Below, piece by piece: positions 10,501 through 23,600 of a stretch of DNA of 64,000 bases; position 1 is the stretch's first letter, and the number at the start of each line of letters is the position of its first letter. Made by a program: the position numbers and the translations under genes. The notes below the pieces were generated by a model. It made no database searches. It was given only the letters and a program-made list of their open reading frames with translations, and was not told where the DNA came from. The DNA comes from Mesostigma viride (Eukaryota > Streptophyta > Mesostigmatophyceae > Mesostigmatales > Mesostigmataceae), in NCBI GenBank assembly GCA_009746045.1, contig RPFO01000667.1:2283380-2347379 (forward strand). Direction: 5' to 3'.

Positions 10501-13500
10501 GTTGACGTCCGCGCCGTAGTTGAGCAGCAGCTTGCCGGCCTTGCCGTCCCCCCGCCACGCTGCACGGTGCAGCAGCGTGTCCCCGGTCTCCGCGTCCGCC
10601 ACGTGGTTAGGGTCCGCCCCCGCCTCCAGCAGCATCGCCATCACCTCCAGGTTGCCCTCCTGGCAGGAAGTTGACGAGGGCACGAAAAGATGTTTCTTGA
10701 AAAGATATTTCTTGAAACTTTAAAACTATCAATAGTGCAAGGGGGGGAGGAGACGTTGGGGTACCGTAGGAGCGCTACCACGTGTTATGAAGCATGGCGC
10801 CAGCATGTAGCAAGCTGCCGGAATGAGGCAAGGTGGAAGATGGCGGCATGCGGTTAGATGGCCATGTCATACCGTTCAAGAATGGGGCGCATGAGGAGAT
10901 CCAGCCAGGGCTACCGCCCTTGGGACCATGGTTCAGATGCCAAGGCAGGCTGCCACCCCTCGGCTCTCGCAGGAAACAGAGTCACCGCCCCGCCCTCACC
11001 TGTGCGGCCCACTGCAGCGGCGTGGCCCCATTGCCCAGTGGCTGCTGGAGTGGGACGGTGCCGCTGTCCAAAAACAGCTTGAGCACGTTGCGCTGGTCCA
11101 TCGTGAGCGCCCACTGGAGGGGGGTGGACCCGTTCTCGTCCGGCACTGTCGCACTGGCGCCGTGCGCAAGCAGAACTTTGGCCACCTGGGGGGGAAGGAG
11201 AGGATGGGCGTCATGCGGCGCGAGGCTGTTAATAGGCCATATTCATCGGGGGGCGGGGGAGTGGGGGAAAAGGGGGGGATACTAATAGGCAGGAGGAGGT
11301 TAGTAGGCGATGTGAATCAGTGCAGGTCATTGATAGGCACAAGCTTATAAAGCCAGGGGGTCTTTGGCGAGAAGTCGTGGTGCAGGCGGTTAGGATAAAG
11401 GATTGAAGGCATGTCGCTTGCCTCGGCACCGATGGCGGTTACTTCGCGGGTGCAGTGGCGTGAGGCCACTGAACGACACCAGTTACAACAGTCGATAACG
11501 ACCGCAGTCGCTGGTTACAACGATGACGAGGACGATAAGACGGATGCCAAGGCAAGGGTGAAGTCAAGGTTGGGGCTGCGGGCAAGGGCAGCAGACATGG
11601 CTGTGGCAGTGGCGCTAGTGGCCAGAGTGGTGGCAGTAGTGGCAAGAGTGGTGGCGGTAGTGGCAGGTGATGCTGGCAGAGATGCGTGCGAGGGTTGGGC
11701 GGCCAGGGAGAAACTAATCGATGATGATAGACCTAGGCCACAGATATGATGCCCAGGAACTACAAATCAACCAAGCACCATCCCACGCAGCACGCACCTC
11801 CACGTGCCCGTTGAACGCGGCCTCGCGAAGCGGCGTCCTTCCCTTGGTGCTCTGCACGTCCACCTGCGCCCCCGCCTTGAGAAGGATGGCGGCCACCTCA
11901 GGGTCCTCCTGCGCGGCCGCCCGGTGCAGCGCCGTGATGCCCGCGTGGTTGGCCGCGTTCACATTCACGAGGTGCTCGCCCTGCGATGGCATGGGTGTTT
12001 GGTGCAGGGTGTGGGTTGGAAGGTGTAGGGTTTACAATCAAACATATTACTATCTGTCTTATGTTTGACATGGGAAGGGTGGCATGACCATCCAGGTTTA
12101 CACCAACCGTCCACCTATGGTTAAATCAGGGGAGCGTCGCCATGCTCATAATCCAGCGGACCCACCCACCCCGCGTCTCTATTTTCCTTCTCCCTTTGTT
12201 TGTTTCGTTGTTGCGGGGATGAGTGAACCCACTGCCTCGTTTATGCCTTCACTGCCAAGAGCATGCTCAGTAGCTGGGACAGGGTGAAAGGGCCCTCCTG
12301 GTTGCTCTCCCCCGCGGACAGCGACGAGCAGCGAGCACTCAATTCAGGCATGGGAACAAACCAGGAGAGCTTGCGTAGAGAGCTGATGTTCCATATGCTT
12401 CCAATCATGGTCCTGACACCTCTCCTTCCCATACACCCTTACCCCCTTCAACCAGCTCTGAAGCCATGGCCAACATCCAACACTGTTGTTGGCTTCTGGC
12501 AATAAGGCAAGAATGCGACCGAGGCAAGTGATAGCATTATTTGTAATTATTGCTGGCTACAGTTATTGCTGGTAGCCCGCTGCTACCCCGCCCACTGTCC
12601 TCAGAAACTGACCGGTATGCAGTGGCTTGGCCCAACCCCAGCACCTTGCTCTTGCAGCCGCACACATACCTCAAAAAGCCATACACAAACCCCTGCGAGC
12701 AGTAGCTGCACATCCACCTCCACAAACAACGGCGCACCCACACGCTTGCGGCCGAGCACTTGCCTTCCCCCCCCCACCGCCCGCCACATACCTCCACCAG
12801 CAGGCGCACCACCTTGGAGTGGCCCCCCACCACCGCGCTCATCAGCGGCGTCTCCCCGTCCTTGTCCGCAGCGTCCTTGGCGGCACCCGCATCCAGCAAT
12901 ATCTGCACGCAGTCCAGACGCCCGCCCAGGCACGCCCAGTGCAGCGGCGTGCGGTGCATGTTGTCGCCGCCATCGGAGGGCGACGCGCCGTGACGGAGGA
13001 GAGAGCGCAGCACGCTGGGCTTGCCGGACATGGCCGCCGCGCACAGGGGGGAACCGCCGGCCTCAAAGCGAGCCTGGGGGGGGAGGGAGTAGTGTGATGT
13101 TAACATGCCGCATGATGTCCTCAGCATGGCCGAGGCAGCAATAGCAGCATCCGTAGTGGCAGGAATACTTCTAGTGATGGCGTAGCTGTACCTGCGGTAG
13201 TGATTCTACAGTGGAAACCCCACAACATAAAGGCTATTGTTGCATTGCACTTCACCTTCCTTCCCGCACTTTCTGCAATCTCTTCTTACCAGCCCCTCTG
13301 ACACTTGTGTCTCCCTTCCCCTCCCCCCCTGACCTTTCTTCCACCTCCCCACAACCTCCAGCACAGGCCCTTCCCCAATAACCTCCACCGTGCCCCCCTT
13401 CCCCCCGCACCTCCAGCGCGGCCCCCTTGGACAGCAGCAGCTCCACCACCGCCTCGTGACCCTCCGACGACGCCCAGTGCAACGGCGTGTGGCCCCTGGC

Positions 13501-16500
13501 GTCCCTGGCGTCCACTTTGGCGCCCGACGCCAGCAGCTCCGCCACCACGCCGGCAAAGCCGTACACTGCCGCCTTGTGCAGTGGCGAGTCGCCGTCGTCA
13601 TCGATGTAGTTGGCATCCGCGCCTGGGGGGGTGGTGAATGGTGGCAAGTGGTGGCGGTTGGTGGTAGATGATTGCAAATTACGGCGGCATGCCGTGCTGC
13701 GACATAAGAAGATATGTTTCTTTCAAGATAGTCAGTAAGCATCGCTACGACCTGCATTTGAATCCTGCATGGCAGCCGCTGATCTCCTGCGGGCTCGCCC
13801 ACAGATGTGTTGCGAGGCCGTTGACGTCTTGTGCTTGGACCGTGAGGGGTTTGTGAAGATATTGGTGACAATGAGATCGAAGAGAGAACGCAGGCCTGCC
13901 ATACAGGTGTCCACGCCACCTTACAGACCTTCTGCCGTGTAGTGCCATTGCACGTAACACAAATGACGTGCACACCCTAGCATAGGTGTGGCACACACTT
14001 CCCCACAAACAAACATAAAATAGTGGACTCAAAACATTGACTAGTGCAAACAGGCATATATGACGCTCCCACGCATATCTACACAGACGTAATGAGCTGG
14101 AATCCAACCAACTTGTCGCCTTCGAAGTAGGCATAGCTCTCCAAGCTCAGCGTATCCAGAAACAGTTGTGTGTCCCTACCCACCCTGCCATCCCCATCAT
14201 CAGTCACCACACCCACTCAACGATGTCCACATCATCCCTCATCCATGCCACCTCCCAACACCAATTTCCTCCACTGCCGGCCCCCCATCACCCACCACTC
14301 GCCACCACCACCATCCAATGATAATTTCCCCATCACCCATATGGCCACAAGTAACCCCATCACCAGCCCCGGGCCTCACCAGACTCGATGCATGAGTGCA
14401 CGGCCGCTGTGTCGTTGGCCTTGACGGCGGCCAGCAGGTCTTCGTTGTGCGTGCCCAGCTTGCCCACAAACGCGATGTCCTCGGGCAGCGCGGTCGCGCC
14501 CCGCTTGAGCAGCAGCTCCGCCACACCACGCTGTTTCTGCAGCACCGCCTCGTGGAGGGGGGTCATGCCGTCTGGGTGGGGGAAAGGAGGGGATGCAGGG
14601 GCAGGCATGGGGAGGGCAGGCATGGGAGAGCAGAGTAAGGAGAGAAACAGGGGGCAGGGCAATTATTAAAATAGACAGGACTATATAGAAAGCCCAAGAT
14701 AGCAGTGATTGGAACGGGGGTTTGTTTGAGCATGACAAAAACCTGGGGCAAGTCAACCCACGGACAGAGCGCGAAGAACCAGAAATGAGCGGGTGCCCAA
14801 GAGGCCCCGGTTCATTCCAAGCCCTGACAAGCGCGTTGCCCGCCGCATTACTGTTATGTGTGACATCACCCATCAGTGCTTCTACTAAGGGTTTTTGTCA
14901 TTCGTCAAACGGTTGACTATTTGCCTCGGCACTTCGTCAAATGGTTGACTATTTGCCTCGTCAATTCGTCAAACTGGTTGACTATTTGCCTTGGCGCTTC
15001 GTCAAACCTGCGGGAGGGGAGGGGGAAGGTTTATTTCTTTATAATTAACTTAAGGTCGCTCACACACGCATGTAATGCATGTGGATAAAACACAATATCA
15101 CTTGGTGGTTGTTGACAACTGCATTAACTACAGAATAATGACTGGTATCCTTCACAGCTAGGCCAGAGTCAAGTGTGCACAGCACGAGGCCATTAAACAA
15201 CCATCACGTCCTCCTCACTGCTATCAACAGGCATTACTGGCACAGTTTTGTCCGAGCTTGGCCCTGCACCCTGCGAGCTGCGCGCGCCTGTCCACTTGTT
15301 GCCTGTGCCACCGCCCATCCGGCGGGGGCCAGCTGCGTTAAGCCACATCTGGTATGCCCGCCGAAAGCCGTCACCGTAGGCTTTCTCTTGCCCTTCTTCT
15401 TCCCTGGCTCAGAGCTGCCGCCATCATCGGCCTTGCTCCTTTCTGTCTCGCCCCCCTCCTCGCCAGATTCCTGCTCGCTAGATTCCTCCTCGACAGAATT
15501 TGAGGCGCTGTCAGATGATGCTGACTGGCCGCCATCTTCCTCTTCCTGCGCATTAGACCCATCCTCTTCCTCACACTCTACTCTCTTGCGTTTGTCGCGG
15601 CCCTGCCTGCCCTCCTCATCTAAACTGCAGCCTAGGTCGACAATATTTTCAGTTGCTACAGTTTCTCCAGCTTGCTTCTTAAACAGAGCATCTAAGGTGC
15701 TAGTCTTGAAACCCGCCAAACCGTTTTTCTTAGACATTCTCTAGCTCATGCAACACTACCTACACATCGGCCGCCGCAATTATCGAAACAATTTGGCATG
15801 CAATATTTTATCGCACATGTAGTCGCCAGACGGCCTGAGGTCGGAGGGTAATTAATACCATGATTAATAAGGCGATGATTAACAAACCTTACCGGTAATA
15901 ATTTTTTCATGCCCTGGTCGGCTGGTCCTGCCTTCCTCGTCTTCAGTTTTGGTACCATTGTCCTGAACCGTACTTACTGTCTTTCCAAACCAACTCTGCA
16001 GCGTACCTAGGATTCAGCTGGTACCAGGTACGGGCTGACGGCCTGACGCCGCGCCGGTGGACCTCAGGTCTGGCCTCTCTATGGGAAAACCTGACTTAAG
16101 GGGTTGACGAATATCCTAAACATTTCGTCAAACCGGTTGACGAATTGCGCAACATATTCGTCAATTGGTTGACGAATTGCCGAGTTGGTTGACGAATGTG
16201 GTTGACGAATTGCCCAAAATGGTTGACTTTTTTACTACAAATTTCAAAATTCGTCAACCAGTTGACGAAATAGTCCCGTTAGTAGAAGCACTGTCACCCA
16301 TCTCCACTGCATGCAGCGACAATCCAGCAGGCCATGTGCAATAAGCCATTTTGTGCCCTCCAATGCCACCACAATTATCGTAAATGAAGGTACCTGGTCA
16401 AGGTACCTGGCCTGTGGTGTGCTGCAAGTGACCAGTCTTCTCACCACAGCCCTAACTGTTTCCTCACACCAGAGCACACGTGTCCTCACTTGATGGGCAG

Positions 16501-19500
16501 TGGCCTCCCGTCCCAGCTGTTTAGGGGGTTGCCTAACCCTGACCTGCTAGTACAATGCTTATCCAACATCGTACCCTATCACAAACCTAACCCTGACCTG
16601 CTAGTAGAAGGCTTATCCAACATCGTACCCTATCATCTTATAGATCATCTTATAGACCCTACCTTTCTCCATGCCCACCCTGTTGGCCAGTAGCCTCAGC
16701 CCGCACAGCCAGCCTTCCTGTGGCCCTCAGCACCAGCACACGGTTGCGTTTGCCACCCCATGGGCACCCTCACCCTTCACGCCCCGCCTCATGCCTATCA
16801 TCCTAGCAACACCCACCCCTGCCCTTCTCGCCCCACCCTATGACTATCCATAAAGCACCGCCCACCCACCCTTGTCCTTCACGTCCAGCTGCGCCGCATG
16901 CTTGAGCAGCTGCACCGTGATCTCTCGGTCACCCCGCACCGCTGCCGCGTGAAGGGGGGTGCGGCCCTCCGTGTCCTGAGCAGACGCAGCACATCACAAG
17001 CATGCAACTTTAAGGAAGGAAACAGACTATAGCTCACCGCGTCCTGTGGTGCGTGAGCATGCCCAAGTATTCAAGTATAAGTATAAACCATGCTTGTGAG
17101 TGTCCCGTACGTACGTGGCGGGTGCCGGCACGCCAGGCACAAGCATGCCACGGTGAGCAAGTACGGCACTTCACGTAAGCACGTGGCCCCTGATGCAAGG
17201 ATGCCAAGGTGCAGACACCCATAAGTACATCATTGCATACACCATAGCATACAAGCCCTAAATAACTTGTATAATTGGAGAAAATGGGTTGTGTATAAAT
17301 GGGTTATGTATAATTGGAGAAAATGGCAGCCACAGGAGGACACCTGGCAATTAAAAGGAAGCTAAGGCCACAAGAGTGGGTGCATACGTAGAGCTCCCAC
17401 TACTCAACAGGAGGTGGCCGCAAGAGTGGGTGTAGAGCTCTTTAGGCGGTGGCTTCGCAAGGCACCCACCTCCTGTTTGTAGCACAAGCACAAATGCCGC
17501 CAACCTGCCCGCTGATCTACGCTGCCGAGCTAGCTAGCAGCCCAGCTGGCCAGCTGAGCAACCCACCACCACATGCACAAACTGGTCCAAGCGTAATGAC
17601 AAAAGCCAAGTCTGTGTTCTCTGGACCGTCTGGAAAACTGCAGGAATAAATAAATAGAAGCTGCAGGAATCACTCAGCACCAGGATGCAATGCAATCACT
17701 GCCCCTCTGCCCCCCTGCCCCCCTGCCCTCCTGCCCCCCTGCCCCCCTGGCCCCCTGGCCCCCTGGCCCCCTGCCCCCCTGCCCCCCTGCCCCCCTGCCC
17801 CAATGCCTCACGACCACAAGGCCATGCTCGCTAGTGCCACCGCCACACCCGTGACAACACTACGCTAAAAGACACAGATGAACAAACAAACAAACAAACA
17901 AACACAAACCAATCAATCGAGCAAACAAGGAGGCTCATTAGCACGTGCCCATTTGAGACCGCAGTGGTCACGCTACCTGGAGCGCTCTTGTTGGTACGCC
18001 CCACACAAAGGCATACCTATTTGTGGGCATGCTAGCGCAAAATATGGTGTGGCCAGGTGGGCAATGTCACATCCTCCAGCAAACATTCCCCACCCAGGGT
18101 GTGCCTACTACCACAGTAGAGACGCCACGGTCCCTATACCAGCCACACACACCTAGGCAACGCACTAGCCACACCACAATATGCCGCATGAGCAACCACC
18201 GACCCTCACAACACTCATTCCCAACCACCTGCACATTGACAGGTGACCCCGCCTCTCAACCCACCCACCTGCACATTGACAGGTGAGCCCGCTTCTAGCA
18301 GCTGCTCCACACAGGGCCAACTGCCGCTGGCGACCGCGCAGTGCAGCGGGATCTGGCCCGCCGCGTCAGCCACCCTGAGGCACGCGCTGCCGCCGTGGAG
18401 CAATATCTGAGCCACCACCTGGGGGCGGGAACGGGGGGCGGGGGGGTGGGTGGGGAATGATGGGGGGGGGGGGGGGGGGCAAGCAAGCAGGCCATGCCGC
18501 TGGTGGTGAGTTCTAAAAACAGGCCGTCAAAGGGGAGAGGGGAAAGCAGGTTGTACGCAAACAACTGATGTGGTAATCCAGAGCATGATCCATATCATTA
18601 GATTATAGCGTGATCTATATCATTATATTAGAGTGTGGTTCGTATTATAATGTTAGAGCGTGGCTCATATTATTAGATTACGGCGTGGTCGTATTATTTA
18701 GAGCGTGGTCCAAACTGGCGTTGATTCACGATAGGGTGTTGAGGCAAGCCTACAGGCGCGGGCCCTATGGTCATCTGGCAAGAAGCATGCCCTTCTGGGC
18801 CTTGGTCCAACACCATGAAAAAAGTACTGGCAAAAAGGCTACCGAGGGGCCAGCATCGTGTACTCCCGGCACGCCCACCCAAGCAGATGCACTCAACCAC
18901 AACCAACCAAGCGGATACACCCAAGCACGACCAACCAAGCAGATATCCCAAAGCACGACCAACCAAGCATGGCTGCAGATGCTAAACCAGTCCACATGTC
19001 GTCTGAGCATTCCCAAGGTTTCGGACAGCAGCTTCCAAGTGCGTGACACGTCAGCCCCTACAGAGAAGAGAAGGTATACTTGCCGACTTGGAGCACAAGC
19101 ACAAGACATTGGCTTGCTAAGGCGGCCACCAGGTACTAGCCGCGATGATCGCCTGTGTGGTCCAGAGACAAGCAGCCGAACTGCGCCTGCCCTCCCCCTC
19201 TTCTCACCTCTGGAAAGCCCCGCAGGCAGCACTCGTGCAGCGGCGTGCGGCCAAATTTCAGTTCTGGCAGCGTCACATCAGCGCCGCGCTCCAGCAGCGC
19301 CGCGCAGATCTCCAACCGCCCGCTGCCTGCCGCGCGGTGCAGCGCCGTCTCCCCGCTGCCGTCCTCGATGTGGTTCACGTCCGCGCCCTTGTCGATGAAG
19401 CGGAGCACGGACGAGACGCCCCTGGGGGTGGTGTGGGGGATCGGGGTTGCGGATTGGGAATTAAGAGATGGGTGTGGGGGGTTACGCTTTGAGGTTGGAG

Positions 19501-20599
19501 GTTGGAAGGTTGGGGATTGAGGGTTGGGGAGTAGGAGGGGGCGTTCGGGGGTTTAGGGTTGGGTTTCGGATCTAAAAAGCTGATGGTTGCGGGGAGGCAC
19601 GGAGTCTTAGTGGTGTGGCCGCGACATGGGAGTTTAACGGCCCACCTTGATAAGTACTCAAGATGCTCCTTGCTATTTAGGACCCTCTCGCATAGTCACT
19701 CGCACCCTGAGTGGGTTGCCAAACGTACTGCAGCAACCCAACTTAAGGTGAGAACCAACTCCAGGCGAGAAGAGCGCTACTCAGGTGCACTATCTGAACA
19801 AGAATATACTATCAACTTCTAGCAGTTGTACTAGGGCTTTGCTACTGTGGAGTGTGGGCGCAATCTTGGCGACCCAACTTAACAATGACCCCAACTCAAG
19901 CAAACCCAACTTTGCCCACAAGGATGAAAACATTGTTATCGGGAAAGTATGGGCACTGTGCTGATCATGACGACCAATAGCCAGGATGGTGCATGGGATG
20001 CTGGAGGCGGTGGCCAAGGTATGAGGGGGCCCCCAACGCAGCGTGGTGGCGGTGAGGGGGAGCATGATGATGTGATGATGGCTTATTAATGAAGCAACGA
20101 AGATCAACTAATCAAGCGGTTAGATCTAATCAATCATTAAAGGGAGGGTATGAAGGCACGGTATGGTGGTTGTTGTGATAGCAAACGATACAATCTCTCT
20201 GCTGTTAACGTCACCGCCATGGAAAGGGTCTGATTGAGATAGAAATCCGGCGTTCATCCTTAATAATGTTGCTTGATTAATGTTGCTTGACAATATCTAA
20301 TTAATTGACCATATACCTGGTGAAAATGGCTGCCAGCAGCACTAATTCGTACCAACTTACATTCTGGTATCATGTTCCACTAGTAGTACATATTCACAAA
20401 ACATGGCGCTGACGCTAATGAACCTTAGTTAGCCGGTTCATGCACACTGCTTACTCAACTAACTAATGCCTTGCTTACCTGGTGGACGCGGCGGCCAGCA
20501 GCGCCGTGTTGACGCTGCCCTGCGTCTCCACAAACCCCATGTCGCGCTCGGCGCTGTTTCGCTCGTCCGCGCCGGCATCCAGCAGCACCGTGCGCACCT

Positions 20600-20654
<55 letters not shown>

Positions 20655-23600
20655 AGGTGGGTGGGTGGGTGGGTGGGTGGGTGGGTGGGTGGGTGGGTGG
20701 GTGGGTGGGTGGGTGGGTGGGTGGGTGGGTGGGTGGGTGGGTGGGTGGGTGGGTGGGTGGGTGGGTGGGTGGGTGGGTGGGTGGGTGGGTGGGTGGGTGA
20801 GTAGGTGGGTGGGTGGGTGGGTGGGTGGGTGGGTGGGTGGGCGGGTGGGCGGGCGGGCAGGCGGGCGGCGGGCGGGCGGGCGGGCGGGCCGGCGGGCAGG
20901 CGGCCGACGGGCGGGCGGGCGGGCGGGCGGGCGGGCGGGCGGGCGGGCGGGCGGGCGGGCGGGCGGCGGGCGGGCGGGCGGGCGGGCGGGCGGGCGGGCG
21001 GGCGGGCGGGCGGGCGGGCGGGCGGGCGGGCGGGCGGGCGGGCGGGCGGGCGGGGGCGGGCGGGCGGGCGGCGGGCGGGCGGGCGGGCGGGCGGGCGGGC
21101 GGGGCGGGGCGGGCGGGCGGGCGGGCGGGCGGGCGGTGGGTGGGTGGGTGGGTGGGTGGGTGAGTAGGTGGGTGGGTGGGTGGGTGGGTGGGTGGGCGGC
21201 GGGCGGGCGGCGGGCGGGCGGGCGGGCGGGCGGGCGGCGGGCGGGCGGGTGGGCGGGCGGGCGGGTGGGTGGGTGGGTGGGTGGGTGGGTGGGTGGGTGG
21301 GTGGGTGGGTGGGTGGGTGGGTGGGTGGGTGGGTACGGAACCAACACAAGGGGGTAGCACGCATACACAGGCGTGGGTGTTAGTATGAGCACCGGCTTAC
21401 AGCACCGTGCAAGGGGGGCATGCACACGCACATACGCACACACATATAGGCAAACACGCGCACACACACACCACAAGAAGAGTAAAGGGCATGCCGCAGC
21501 AGGTGCGGGTGTGTGGCCATGGTAGCCGCGCCTGCACTGACTCCATCTGCCATCGCACAATAGCATAGACAAAACGCAAATGGCTATGGGCACGAATGGG
21601 CCACTATAAACCAGCAAACAGGGGTACCAGCCCCAGCCCCAGCCCCAGCCCCAGCCCCAGCAACTGCTGCCGCCAGGGTGTGCCAGCGGCCACGCTGTTG
21701 CCTGGTGGAGACAAAAACTGGAAACTACGCTAGGGCCACCACAGACGAGCACTGGGTAGCAGCAGCAGCAAGGCACGGCAGCGCCATGAGGAAGCCATGA
21801 AATGATAACCAACGCCAACACACAGATAACCAATGATAACCACGAACACACGGCAGCAACAAAAGTTGCAGCAGGGAAAGGGCGTTAAACCAGCTGGGCG
21901 CCCCACCTCATCCGAGGACGCCACGTCCAGCGGCGTGGACTTGAACTCGTCCGCCGCGTCCACGCTGGCCCCTTTCTCCAGCAGCAGCCGCGCACACTCG
22001 CGGTGGCCCGCCATCGCCGCCGCGTGGAGGGGGGTGAACCCGATGCTGTCGCGCGCGGTGATGCTGGCCTTGCCCCGCTCGATCAGCGTCTTGGCCACGC
22101 CCAGGTGGCCCTGCAGGAGGGGAGATGATGAAGATAGAAATTTGAAGAAATTTACCTAGGTGGCGAGAGGGATGTATCATCAAGGATCGATGGCATGGGC
22201 GGGGTAAGGGGGTCGCGTGACCGCATCCACCACACATCATGGGGGCCACGCGTCATGGGGTCCTCGCGGGGGACCACACCAAGTCGTCGCGCTGATCATA
22301 TCAAGGGCATGGGTGTGTCGCGTGCGCATGTGATTTCTGCTGGCCACTGTGTGCGCATGTGGTTTCTGCTGGCCGCTGTGTGCGCATGTGGTTTCTGCTG
22401 CCCGCTGTGTGCGCATGTGGTTTCTGCTGGCCGCTGTATGCGCATGTTGTTTCTGCTGCCCGCTGTGTGCGCATGTGGTTTCTGCTGGCCGCTGTATGCG
22501 CATGTGGTTTCTGCTGCCCGCTGTGTGCGCATGTGGTTTCTGCTGCCCGCTGTGTGCGCATGTGGTTTCTGCTGGCCGCTGTATGCGCATGTGGTTTCTG
22601 CTGCCCGCTGTGTGCGCGTGTGATTTCTGCTGGCCGCTGCGTGCACAAGTGGTTTCTGGCAGGTGGAGCCTGGCCTAGGTGCGTGGCACGCTCTGCGCCG
22701 TGACGTGCCCAAATGACCATGAGCCCTGGCAGCAAAGGTGGGCGACTATGAAAATTGCATTGATCAACTTTTTTATAATGCCCATCAATGAATCTATATT
22801 AAGAGTTTTTCATCCCCCCAGGTATTGATGAAGGACAGTAGGAATGGTCATGCTGACGTCCTTTTGTTGAGTGTACCCGAACAGGGCTACCAGTAAGCGA
22901 CAAGTCCGAAGTCCTGAGCCGTTAAGGGTATGGACGAAGGTTGGGGGTTCTCTCTCAATGGATAATGTATGAAACAATTTCTCCCTTACAATAAAAAATT
23001 TCTTTCGATAAAAAGGACACGGAGCCATAGACCGACCAACTCCATGTGGTGCTCGGTGACATGCAAGAACTTGCATATGCCAAGCATCATACATGCTGCA
23101 TGACCTCCCAACAGACATTCCCAATTACACACTCCAACAACGATCCTACCAAAACAATTCATCTCCGTCCACTATCAAAACCCACATTTGTGACGGCGCA
23201 GTGCAGCGGCGTGATCCCCTTGTCGTTGCGCTTGTCCACGTCACCGGGCGCCTTGGCCAGCAGCATGTCCAGCAGACGCGTGTGGCCCGCCGCCGCCGCC
23301 TCGTGCAACAGGCTGTTGCCCTTGGGCAGCTGGCACTCGGTGGCATTGGCGCCATGCTCTAATAATAGAACCGCCAAGTCCAGGTCCTTCTCGCGCACGG
23401 CCCACTGCGATGTTGCGGTCACAAGCAGAAGGCGTGCCAGAGGGGGACCCATAGGCAGGTGGGGCAGGGTCCATCAAAAGATTGACAGTAGCAGAGTTCA
23501 ACACATACAGTAACAAATAGTAAATAGTAGCGGATAGTAACGGATCGTGCCGTGCTCAAGCCAGCTGGGGGCTCCCATGCATGAAGCATGAAGTGCGGGC

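Noticed and set aside
20475-21851. 458-codon minus-strand frame of HPPT and ARPP repeats as a proline-rich protein
   Set aside because: It is created by the GGGT/GGGC tetranucleotide array next to exon 6; other strands and frames are equally open.
22328-22662. CRISPR-like regular repeats (29 bp here, 31 bp at 33.6-33.9 kb)
   Set aside because: The units are contiguous with no unique spacers, and the window is eukaryotic nuclear DNA.
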